From NCBI GenBank assembly GCA_030608725.1, contig JAUWDP010000009.1:1-12213 (forward strand): 12,213 bases of DNA, given 5' to 3'. A program made the position numbers and the translations under genes. The notes beneath the pieces are model-generated. The model saw only the letters and a program-made list of their open reading frames with translations, had not been told where the DNA came from and did no database searches. Shown here piece after piece: positions 1-5,487 of this stretch. Every line of letters starts with the position of its first letter. Position 1 is the first letter of the stretch. Origin of the DNA: Candidatus Bathyarchaeota archaeon. Its GTDB lineage: Archaea; Thermoproteota; Bathyarchaeia; TCS64.

Positions 1-2
1 CC

Positions 3-47
3 GTGGAGTGCGAAGAGGGCTGCCCAGCCCTGTCCTACGAGGCCTGA
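3..47 (+). CDS. Possible C-terminal tail of a gene entering from the left
   Basis: One plus-strand frame is open from the window edge to a TGA at 45-47 and encodes 14 residues ending CPALSYEA, with two cysteines. Codon choice (GAG, GCC, CTG, TAC) resembles the real genes here. The piece is too short to assign a family, and the other plus frames are also open for a similar distance. It may simply be chance. If real, the rest of the gene lies to the left of the window. Confidence 0.25.
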   Translation: MECEEGCPALSYEA

Positions 48-295
48 ACCTACGCAGGCGACCCGTCTGATGTCCTTGATCATATGCCTCGGGTCTTGTT
101 GGGGGTTAATACTATTTTATGTGCTTGGGCTGGTTCTCGCCTCGGTGGGTGGTCAATAGGGGTTTTGCGTTATGTTCTATGTGGAAGGGAGTAGGGATCG
201 GGTGTGGATTGTGCATTGCTCGGTTTAAGGTGGCGGTCTCTCCTTCCAAGTGCCGCCTCGGATGTTGGGGGGGGTCACTGGGCGTGCACGTGTGG
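48..295. other. Intergenic stretch without a supported gene
   Basis: No convincing gene is seen. A plus-strand frame opens at 119, but it is rich in Trp, Cys and Gly and runs antisense through the aldo/keto-reductase-like fragment, so it is treated as a shadow. A TATA-like stretch lies at 113-120 but has no credible plus-strand gene behind it. A weak hairpin pairs GGCGG (232-236) with CCGCC (253-257) across a 16-base loop. It lies downstream of the minus-strand fragment's stop but lacks a T-run. Confidence 0.5.
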
Positions 296-520
296 TTAGC
301 TCCCGAGGGCCTCCTCGAGGAGGGTGATGTTGTGCTCTACCTCAGATGTGTCGTACATGCCGATGTTCCAGGCGTCCACGTACTCGTGGAACTGGAGGGC
401 GTATTTGATCGCGGTATCTCCCTCCTCCCTGAGCCTCCCGCCGTACAGGAGCTTGATGACGTAAATCCCCTTCCCGGCCTCCTTGAGGGCCCTGATGACC
501 TCTAGGTGCTCGTCCAACGA
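296..520 (-). pseudogene. C-terminal fragment of an aldo/keto reductase-like TIM-barrel protein
   Basis: About 75 residues from SLDEHLEVIRALKEAGKG to a TAA stop at 296-298 look like the last strands and helices of an aldo/keto-reductase-type barrel. The pattern is a strand with KLLYGGRL, a run like AIKYALQF, then VDAWNIGMYD and a closing helix EVEHNITLLEEAL. In that family the equivalent loop (a G after the 'vDa..iG' strand) contacts the cofactor phosphate. The N-terminal two thirds, including the catalytic Asp-Tyr-Lys-His set, is absent. Upstream of about 520 the frame runs antisense through the neighbouring propeller gene. This is therefore a truncated remnant, or half of an assembly join. 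The family call is from residue pattern only. Confidence 0.45.
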
Positions 521-539
521 TCCGTCGCGCGCGCACGGC

Positions 540-1191
540 TCCGGGGAGGTCGCCCTCACCGACACAGGCTGGACCCAGGGGCTAGCGGCGTGGTCCCCAT
601 CTGGTGAGAGGATAGCCTACATCGTCTCGGCCATGGGCTCCGAGGGGAAGTACGACATCCACATCATGGACCGCGACGGAGGCAACAAGGTGGATCTGAC
701 GTCAGAGACCTTCCCCCCTGGCGCACGGCGTAACCTTCGCGGATGAGTCAAAGATCATCTTCATAGGGGAGTGGTGGGGATGGGAGGTCCTGGAGACCAC
801 CATCTCCTGCGATACCAACGTCGACACCATCACCATCGGGGAAGCCCTCACGGTCTCGGGAAGCCTCCAGCCCTCGGTCCCAGAGGCATCGATCTCGTTG
901 ACCTACACTGGGCCAGATGGCTCCCTAGAGGTCGAGACCGTCACGACGGGAGGGGGAGGCGCCTACACCAGCTCGTTCGAGCCTGACGAGGTTGGGCCCT
1001 GGAGTGTTCAAGCCTCCTGGGAGGGAGACCTGGGACACGACCCCTCGACGAGCGTGGAGAGGGCATTCGACGTCGAGCGGGTAGCGGAGGAACCATCAGG
1101 AGATGGGGGGATACCCGGGTTCCCCGTTGAGGCCGTAGTCCTGGGGCTGACCGTCGGCCTTGTGCTCATCGTCCTCTCTAAGCGAAGATAG
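540..1191 (+). pseudogene. Truncated, frameshifted TolB-like propeller / Ig-like surface protein with C-terminal membrane anchor
   Basis: The frame from about 540 encodes a WD40/PD40 (TolB-type) blade: AAWSPSGERIAYIV, then YDIHIMDRDGGNKVDLTSETFP. It is lost just after a run of six C at 713-718 and is restored one base on, continuing AHGVTFADESKIIFIGEW. Dropping one C would join the blades exactly. The sequence then becomes an Ig-like domain (TIGEALTVSGSL, LTYTGPDGS, GPWSVQASWEGD). It ends with an IPGFPVE linker, one hydrophobic helix and SKRR, a layout typical of archaeal cell-surface proteins anchored at the C terminus, stopping at TAG 1189-1191. The signal peptide and most of the propeller are missing. 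The direct move from one blade into the Ig domain near 785-800 may mark a further internal deletion. Confidence 0.65.
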
Positions 1192-1290
1192 TGCTCCCAG
1201 ATCAGGGGTAACACAGACGCGCGTACATTATGTGGACTCGTGTTCAGGCGGAAAAGTTAGAAAATTTACCAGAGAATAAGGTGTCAATCA

Positions 1291-1336
1291 CTAAAAACAT
1301 CGTGAATGGGAAGTATCAAAAGCTTCTAAAAACATC
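1291..1336 (+). repeat. 11-bp direct repeat CTAAAAACATC, two copies
   Basis: CTAAAAACATC is present at 1291-1301 and again at 1326-1336, 35 bp start to start, inside the A/T-rich spacer about 65-120 bp upstream of the HTH_45 gene's TATA element. Tandem half-sites on the same face of the DNA are a common layout for regulator binding, but low complexity raises the chance of coincidence. Confidence 0.4.
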
Positions 1337-1390
1337 TAAAGGAAAAAGCTCTAAATACTCTGTAGACTATTAGTGTATGTAATAGGTTCA

Positions 1391-1397
1391 TATTTAG
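1391..1397 (+). promoter_or_regulatory. Putative TATA element for the HTH gene at 1454
   Basis: TATTTAG lies in an A/T-rich context. Transcription would be expected to start roughly 25 bp on, near 1418, leaving a leader of about 35 bases. This falls at or just after the upstream ATG at 1415, which is one reason for choosing the start at 1454. Confidence 0.4.
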
Positions 1398-1453
1398 AAA
1401 TTAAGGTTTAGTGGATGAAATATTCTTCTATAGAGAGAGGGAGAAGGAACCTG

Positions 1454-1753
1454 ATGGTGGAGAGGAGGACGAGACTTGAGATCTACTTCGATGTCCTCAT
1501 TGCTATCAGGAAGGGCCATCACGGAGCGGACCAGATAACGCATGAGGCGGATATCACGCCCCGCAACCTGGACGCGATGCTTGAATCACTGACATCACTG
1601 GGGTTCATCGAGGGGATGAAGGCCCTCGACTGGAGGGGCGGGCAGATGAGGGTGCAATACAGGTTCACGGCCAGGGGGGAGAGCCTCATGAGATACCTCA
1701 TCGACCACAACGAGATCCTCAACGGCAGGGAGCTCAGGGAGTTCTACCTCTAG
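1454..1753 (+). CDS. Small winged-helix regulator, HTH_45 type
   Basis: This 99-residue protein has the shape of the archaeal HTH_45 winged-helix family. A first helix (RTRLEIYFDVLIAIRKG) is followed by a short turn and a helix (ADQITHEADIT), a recognition helix with SLTSLGFIEG, a two-stranded wing (MRVQYRFTARGESLM) and a C-terminal helix. Such proteins are small cytoplasmic DNA-binding regulators, and no metal or ligand site is evident. The start at 1454 (MVERRTRLE) is preferred over the ATG at 1415: a purine-rich GGGAGAAGG precedes it, the family usually begins just before the first helix, and the TATA at 1391 would place the transcript start near 1415. It ends in TAG. It is separated by 92 bp from the next gene, which has its own TATA element. 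The target is unknown. Confidence 0.8.
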   Translation: MVERRTRLEIYFDVLIAIRKGHHGADQITHEADITPRNLDAMLESLTSLGFIEGMKALDWRGGQMRVQYRFTARGESLMRYLIDHNEILNGRELREFYL

Positions 1754-1804
1754 GACCCCCGTAACGTAGTTCCTGAGGGGCCGTCAGATCGTTAATTTCT
1801 GCGG

Positions 1805-1812
1805 TATTTAAA
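1805..1812 (+). promoter_or_regulatory. TATA element for the 196-residue gene
   Basis: TATTTAAA lies 34-41 bp before the ATG at 1846, giving an expected leader of only about 10-15 bases. No good Shine-Dalgarno sequence is seen before that ATG, which fits a very short leader. A CCCC (1754-1758) and GGGG (1777-1780) pair just upstream could form the 3' hairpin of the preceding HTH gene. Confidence 0.55.
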
Positions 1813-1845
1813 ACACGGGGCGAGCATGGGGCATCAGGGCGCGGA

Positions 1846-2436
1846 ATGAGCTTGGACAGGGACGACAGGGTCGACATGCTAGACCTGTTGATTAACCTCC
1901 TCAAGGAGCACGAGAAGAAGATGGACGAGCTCGCCTACAGGCTGGAGACAACCCTCGACGAGAGGACGCCACCGACAGAGCCCCCGAGGAGGACTCCAGG
2001 GAGGATTAGCGGAGTCATCGCCAGGGTGAGCAACTGGCGCGAGTTCAAGAGACAGTGCACAGGCACCCACTCGGTAGCCGTCAAGATCGATGAGAGAACG
2101 TTCAAGGTGACGGCCCTCACGAGGAACATTCTCTTCGCCTACGAGGAGGGTATCCCGGTCCTGGAGGTTATCCAGAGGAATGAAGGGAGGGAGACCATCT
2201 ACGCCGTGACCGACGTATCCCTCACGCTGAAGTCCCTCATGGGAAACCTGGATTGCGGGCTGGAGCTAAACAGGAGGGTCATCGATTCAGCGCTGCCCGA
2301 CGGAGGGGCAGTTCAGAGAGTGGTCTACTACGTGGATCCGGGGACGGCCAGGTCCTGGCTCGCCGATCAGTTGGAATTGGAGGAGTCCTCGATCATACTT
2401 GGAACCCTCAGCCTCCGAGAGGATCAGGACAAATAG
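1846..2436 (+). CDS. Unrecognised protein with N-terminal coiled coil
   Basis: I do not recognise this 196-residue protein. Residues 8-40 form a charged heptad-like helix (MLDLLINLLKEHEKKMDELAYRL), likely a coiled coil. A Pro/Thr/Arg linker follows at about 41-52. Then comes an alpha/beta domain (about 53-190) in which alternating short strands (VAVKIDERTFKVTAL, ILFAYEEGIPVLEVIQ, TIYAVTDVSL) are followed by two helices and a final helix around ARSWLADQLELEESS. There is one Cys in the domain's first helix and one later; no catalytic motif is apparent. There is no signal peptide or membrane helix, so it should be cytoplasmic. It follows an HTH_45 regulator but has its own promoter, so co-function is only a possibility. 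The start is set by ATG 34 bp after the TATA element; the stop is TAG. Confidence 0.8.
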   Translation: MSLDRDDRVDMLDLLINLLKEHEKKMDELAYRLETTLDERTPPTEPPRRTPGRISGVIARVSNWREFKRQCTGTHSVAVKIDERTFKVTALTRNILFAYEEGIPVLEVIQRNEGRETIYAVTDVSLTLKSLMGNLDCGLELNRRVIDSALPDGGAVQRVVYYVDPGTARSWLADQLELEESSIILGTLSLREDQDK

Positions 2437-2479
2437 CTGCGCCTTCGTTTCAGAATATGTGCTCGCATGCGCGAAAATC

Positions 2480-2496
2480 CACTCTACAAGAGAGTG
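2480..2496. terminator. Hairpin between convergent genes
   Basis: CACTCT (2480-2485) pairs with AGAGTG (2491-2496) across a 5-base loop, between the stops of the convergent genes ending at 2436 and 2507. Read on the minus strand it is followed by a short TTTT, so it suits the GNAT-OB gene best. A CGCATGCG palindrome sits just beyond it at 2464-2471. Confidence 0.4.
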
Positions 2497-2506
2497 ATAA
2501 TAGAGA

Positions 2507-3310
2507 TCAGATCGGGAAGATGAGCTTCCCAGCCAGCCCCGAATTGAGCTGCGTCACCCCACGGTAGGAGCTTACGTAGCCGTTCTCCACCCGGACCCTG
2601 TCCCCCACCTGCACCTTCTTAATCTGCTCGTTCCAGAGGACCAGCACCACCCTCCCGGAGCCGTCCCCGATGGCCGCGTTGGCCACGGAGAGGGTCTCGC
2701 CGTACCTCCTCCGGGATCGGACCAGCCGGGCGTGCCCCTTCTCCAGCACCTTTCCCTCGACGTCCACGTTCTTCATCCCTTCCTTCAGCTGCTCGATGGG
2801 CGTCATGACGTAGGGGTCCTCAGGGGTCATCACCCTCTCGTACCAGCAGCCCCGCCAGTTCGGGTCTGAGTCGTCCCATCCCACCTGAACGTAGCCCAGC
2901 TTCTCGTAGAAGGCCTTCGTCCTCACGTTCCACTCAGGGGTCCCCAGGGTCCAAAGCTTCACGTCCGGGTACTCAGAGTACATCAGCTCGAAGGCCCGGG
3001 TGGCGATCCCCTTCCTGTGGTGGTCGGGGTCGACGAAGATCCGTTCCACGATCTTGTGGCCCTCGTTGCCCGCGCCGAGGATCAGGCCTCCCACGAGCTC
3101 GTCGTCTAGGAGGATCTTGTGGTAGTCGCCCCAGTTCATGGCCCGTGCCTGGAAGTCGGGGGCGTCGTATCCCGGAGGGCCCTCCGCGCTCGGCGCGCCG
3201 ACGTCGATGTCCGTGTCGAAGGCCCTCTTGGAGATCTCCGCGAGGAGCTCTGAGTCGTCCACGACTGCTGGGACGAGGCTGACCCTCTCTGTTACGCTCA
3301 CCCAGTTCAC
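2507..3310 (-). CDS. GNAT acetyltransferase fused to an SSB/RPA-like OB fold
   Basis: Two domains are visible in 267 residues. Residues about 10-162 are a GNAT N-acetyltransferase: motif A is IVERIFVDPDHHRKGIA (87-103), where the acetyl-CoA pyrophosphate loop has R99, K100, G101 and A103, and motif B is NVRTKAFYEKLGY (128-140). Residues about 170-267 match the archaeal single-stranded DNA-binding OB fold. They include a 'LKEGMKNVDVEGKVLEKG' lead-in, an 'AAIGDGSGRVVLVLW' strand pair and 'GDRVRVENGY'. W226, Y245 and Y249 fall where SSB-type OB folds carry base-stacking aromatics. It may acetylate a protein or amine in a nucleic-acid-associated setting; the substrate is unknown. The start is GTG at 3310, with GTG at 3301 an alternative. 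A TATA element near 3336-3345 implies an almost leaderless message. The gene is monocistronic, with stop TGA. Confidence 0.85.
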   Translation of the reverse strand: MNWVSVTERVSLVPAVVDDSELLAEISKRAFDTDIDVGAPSAEGPPGYDAPDFQARAMNWGDYHKILLDDELVGGLILGAGNEGHKIVERIFVDPDHHRKGIATRAFELMYSEYPDVKLWTLGTPEWNVRTKAFYEKLGYVQVGWDDSDPNWRGCWYERVMTPEDPYVMTPIEQLKEGMKNVDVEGKVLEKGHARLVRSRRRYGETLSVANAAIGDGSGRVVLVLWNEQIKKVQVGDRVRVENGYVSSYRGVTQLNSGLAGKLIFPI

Positions 3311-3335
3311 CTACCGTATCCTGAAGGGTGATCTA

Positions 3336-3345
3336 ACATATATGT
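3336..3345 (-). promoter_or_regulatory. Palindromic TATA element of the GNAT-OB gene
   Basis: ACATATATGT is a perfect 10-bp palindrome about 30 bp upstream of the GTG at 3310. It supplies the TATA core, and the TAACATAT at its left edge recurs in the TATA region at 5442. Confidence 0.45.
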
Positions 3346-3386
3346 AATAAGATAGACCCCGGTCCGTCATTTACGCCGTGTACACG

Positions 3387-4028
3387 CTAGATGGGGAAGG
3401 GCGCAGCCATGCCCTCGAGGTGGAGGTGTGCCACGTCGTTGTGTCTCTCGATGGCCCTCTCCCCGAATTCTGTCTCCGTGAGGATCGTGATGCCCGTGTT
3501 ATGTGTCCGCAACGAGAAGTCTGATAGGGTCTCCAGGGGCATGCGGATCCACCAGGCAACGACGTTGACCATTGTGCCTCCGTGGGTCACGATGAGCAGG
3601 GGCCCGTCAGCCTTGGCTGTGACCTTCTCCATGCACTCGGAGACTCTGAGGTAGAACTCGCGCCATGTCTCCGCTCCGGGGTACTGCCTCCAGTTAAGTA
3701 GGGGTCGCGTGGGTGGAACATGGTATTCCTCGACTTCCTCCGTGGTCTTCCCCGCGGCTATCCCGTTGTTACACTCCCTGAAGCCCGTTTCCGGGGCTAT
3801 GTTGAGGCCTGTCTCCTCGGCTATTATCTCCGCTGTCTGAGCTGCCCTCTTCAGGTCGCTGCAGTAGGAGACGACCTCCACGCCCTCCAGCTCCCGTTTC
3901 AGGCGTGTTGCGACGAGTTGTGCCTGATGGCGACCGAGGTCGGTGAGAGCCGTCTATGACCAGCCTCCTGTTAGGTTCGAGACGTTACTCTCGGCCTGAC
4001 CGTGACGTACCAATATGATAGGGTTCAT
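3387..4028 (-). pseudogene. Histidine phosphatase (phosphoglycerate mutase-like), interrupted by an in-frame TAG
   Basis: Reading from the ATG at 4028 gives MNPIILVRHGQAESN, the phosphohistidine motif of the branch-1 histidine phosphatase superfamily (R8, H9, G10). Codon 25 (3956-3954) is TAG. The same frame then continues without a break as TALTDLGRHQAQLVATRLK, which is the expected next segment, and on through SDLKRAAQTAE, REC (probable Glu proton donor) and LLIVTHGGTMVN (second catalytic His) to a TAG at 3387-3389. The full frame is 213 codons, normal for the family. A protein started after the amber codon, for example at 3881, would lack the nucleophile. It is therefore inactive unless TAG is read through or the base call is wrong. 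The substrate cannot be told from sequence. It is divergent from the MFS gene. A CGTGTACACG palindrome lies just after its stop. Confidence 0.85.
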
Positions 4029-4054
4029 CCTGTATTCTCGGAGGTCGTTAGATT

Positions 4055-4064
4055 GATATAAAAA
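4055..4064 (-). promoter_or_regulatory. TATA element for the histidine phosphatase
   Basis: On the minus strand this reads TTTTTATATC, about 32 bp before the ATG at 4028, implying a leader of only a few bases. It forms one half of a divergent promoter pair with 4091-4096. Confidence 0.55.
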
Positions 4065-4070
4065 ATGTCG

Positions 4071-4080
4071 CTCGCGCGAG
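4071..4080. promoter_or_regulatory. Palindrome between divergent TATA boxes
   Basis: CTCGCGCGAG is a perfect 10-bp palindrome lying about midway between the histidine phosphatase TATA (4055-4064) and the MFS TATA (4091-4096). The position suits a site acting on both promoters. Palindromes of this length arise by chance about a dozen times in 12 kb, so the support is positional only. Confidence 0.3.
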
Positions 4081-4090
4081 GGGGGTTAAA

Positions 4091-4096
4091 TTTATA
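4091..4096 (+). promoter_or_regulatory. TATA element for the MFS gene
   Basis: TTTATA in GTTAAATTTATAGCC sits 41-46 bp before the TTG at 4137, giving an expected leader of about 20 bases. Confidence 0.55.
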
Positions 4097-4136
4097 GCCC
4101 CTGCTCTTCTCTGAAGGGTATCTCTGGGGTCTGCCG

Positions 4137-5405
4137 TTGGCTAAGTGGTACAGCTTCATGAGGGGGAACATCCTCGTGATGACCGTCTGCGAGTGCGTCT
4201 GGCGGTCCACCATCGACATAATCTGGCCCTTCCTCAGCCTCTACGTCCTCTCCCTCGGGGGAAGTTACCAGACCGTGGGGCAGATCATGGCCATAGGCAA
4301 CCTCGCCGCCATGATATTCTACCCCCTGGGGGGCTACATCGCCGACTACCAGGGGCGCATCAAGCTCATCGCCTACATGACCTTCGCCTACGGCGTCGCC
4401 TTCCTCATCCCCGCCTTCACCTCCACATGGCAGTGGCTAGCCGTCGGCATGTTCATCCAGAACATCGTCACCTTCTACTTCCCGGCCAGGCAGGCCCTCA
4501 TCGCCGACTCCATCCCCCCAGAGCAGAGGGGAATCGGCTTCGCGGCGACCATGGCCATCCCCAGCGCCTTCGGCCTCGCCGCCCCTGTCGTGGGAAGCTG
4601 GCTCATAGAGACTTACGGGATAAACCGGGCGATCCGGGGGCTCTACCTCGCGGGGTTCTTCATCGCCGCGGCCGTGGCCCTCTTCAGGCTCAGATATCTC
4701 AGGGAGACCGTGGACAACCCCAAGACCCTCGATTTCTCCCTGGGGAGATTTCCGGGGCTCATCGCGGAGTCCTATAGGAGCGTCTTCGGCGTCCTCGGTG
4801 AGGTGCCCCGGGAGCTCTGGACCCTCTCCCTCCTGGTCTCGATGGGGGTCTTCTTCGCCTCTCTGACGAGCGGATTCTGGATAGTGCGCGCCAGCGAGGT
4901 CGTCGGCCTCAACGTGCAGCAGTGGGGGACGGTGATGCTCGTCTCCGGCGTCGTCAGTGTGGTGCTGGGCATCCCGGCCGGGAGCGTCGTTGACCGGTTC
5001 TCCAAGAAGTGGATAGCGGGGATCTGCCTCATAATAGGTGGAGCTCAGAGCTTCCTTTTCCTCAGGTGCACCACGTTCACCCACGTCGTAGCCCTCGCCT
5101 CATTCACGACTCTCACCAACGCCTTCCTCAACCCTGCGTTCCAGAGCCTCTTCGCCGACATGACCCCCCGGGAGCAAAGGGGACGGGTCCTCGCCTCCAT
5201 CGGCGGCGGGGGAATCTGGCTCATGAGGGGCGCCTGGGGAGGCGGCATCCTCGGGAGGTCCTTCCAGACCGTAGGCACATTCATCAGCGGCTACCTGTAC
5301 AGCTATGACAGCGGCTACCCATGGCTCATCCTCTCGGGGGCCCTGACCGTGCTCGGGGTTTTATTCATCGTCCTGATAAGGGAGCCCGAAAAGGCTGAGA
5401 TATAG
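4137..5405 (+). CDS. Major facilitator superfamily transporter
   Basis: This is a 422-residue integral membrane protein with about twelve hydrophobic segments, the usual MFS length. The loop between helices 2 and 3 has the family's motif A as GGYIADYQGRIK, and the matching half-site between helices 8 and 9 reads GSVVDRFSKKW. Segments such as NIVTFYFPARQALIAD and NAFLNPAFQSLFADMTPREQRGR show the internal repeat of the two six-helix halves. It would move a small solute across the cytoplasmic membrane, driven by an ion gradient. Family resemblance is to drug/solute-type carriers, but the substrate is not readable. The start is TTG at 4137 (14-20 bases into the transcript) or ATG at 4158; both precede helix 1. 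It has its own promoter and is divergent from the histidine phosphatase. The stop is TAG, at the edge of a hairpin. Confidence 0.9.
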   Translation: MAKWYSFMRGNILVMTVCECVWRSTIDIIWPFLSLYVLSLGGSYQTVGQIMAIGNLAAMIFYPLGGYIADYQGRIKLIAYMTFAYGVAFLIPAFTSTWQWLAVGMFIQNIVTFYFPARQALIADSIPPEQRGIGFAATMAIPSAFGLAAPVVGSWLIETYGINRAIRGLYLAGFFIAAAVALFRLRYLRETVDNPKTLDFSLGRFPGLIAESYRSVFGVLGEVPRELWTLSLLVSMGVFFASLTSGFWIVRASEVVGLNVQQWGTVMLVSGVVSVVLGIPAGSVVDRFSKKWIAGICLIIGGAQSFLFLRCTTFTHVVALASFTTLTNAFLNPAFQSLFADMTPREQRGRVLASIGGGGIWLMRGAWGGGILGRSFQTVGTFISGYLYSYDSGYPWLILSGALTVLGVLFIVLIREPEKAEI

Positions 5406-5435
5406 GACAGGAGGCATCAGACGCTCTCCTTGTCC
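5405..5435 (+). terminator. Hairpin at the 3' end of the MFS gene
   Basis: GGACAGGAG (5405-5413) pairs with CTCC-T-TGTCC (5426-5435): nine pairs with one bulged T and a 12-base loop. It begins at the last base of the MFS stop codon. No T-run follows, so it may act in 3'-end stability rather than termination. Confidence 0.35.
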
Positions 5436-5441
5436 CAACCA

Positions 5442-5460
5442 TAACATATCTATAATGTTA
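5442..5460 (+). promoter_or_regulatory. TATA region inside an inverted repeat, upstream of the DUF1847 gene
   Basis: TAACAT (5442-5447) and ATGTTA (5455-5460) flank ATCTATA, which is the best TATA candidate for the gene at 5488. A repressor binding this dyad would block TBP. The expected transcript start is near 5473, just before the GGAGG at 5475-5479. Confidence 0.45.
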
Positions 5461-5487
5461 GGTTCACATTGAACGGAGGATTCGAGG

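Larger units (their letters stand above)
1192..1453. other. A/T-rich intergenic spacer upstream of the HTH gene
   Basis: After about 1240 the composition turns sharply A/T-rich compared with the flanking genes. No gene is supported here. It holds an 11-base direct repeat (1291-1301 and 1326-1336), an AATGGGAA element at 1305-1312 that recurs upstream of the second HTH_45 gene, and a TATA element at 1391-1397. No tRNA, rRNA or CRISPR structure is seen. Confidence 0.6.

Noticed and set aside
119..505. 128-residue plus-strand open frame
   Set aside because: Its composition (Trp, Cys, Gly, Val rich) is unlike the real genes, and its second half is the antisense of the aldo/keto-reductase-like fragment.
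1192..1414. Possible CRISPR or transposon end in the repeat-bearing spacer
   Set aside because: There are only two copies of one 11-mer, with no spacer periodicity, no terminal inverted repeats and no transposase nearby.
3954..3956. Pyrrolysine codon as the explanation of the internal TAG
   Set aside because: TAG is the commonest ordinary stop in the window and no pyl gene or PYLIS-like evidence is visible, so it is kept only as a check, not a call.
3957..4028. GGTTCGAGAC-like T-loop suggesting a tRNA
   Set aside because: It lies within the coding frame of the histidine phosphatase, and no acceptor or anticodon stem can be folded around it.
4145..4777. Long open frame inside the MFS gene in another phase
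   Set aside because: The translation is dominated by Arg, His and Pro, a typical GC-rich shadow; the MFS frame has clear membrane helices and motif A.
4437..5084. 215-residue minus-strand frame opposite the MFS gene
   Set aside because: It is a Glu/Gly/Arg-rich antisense shadow without any domain pattern.
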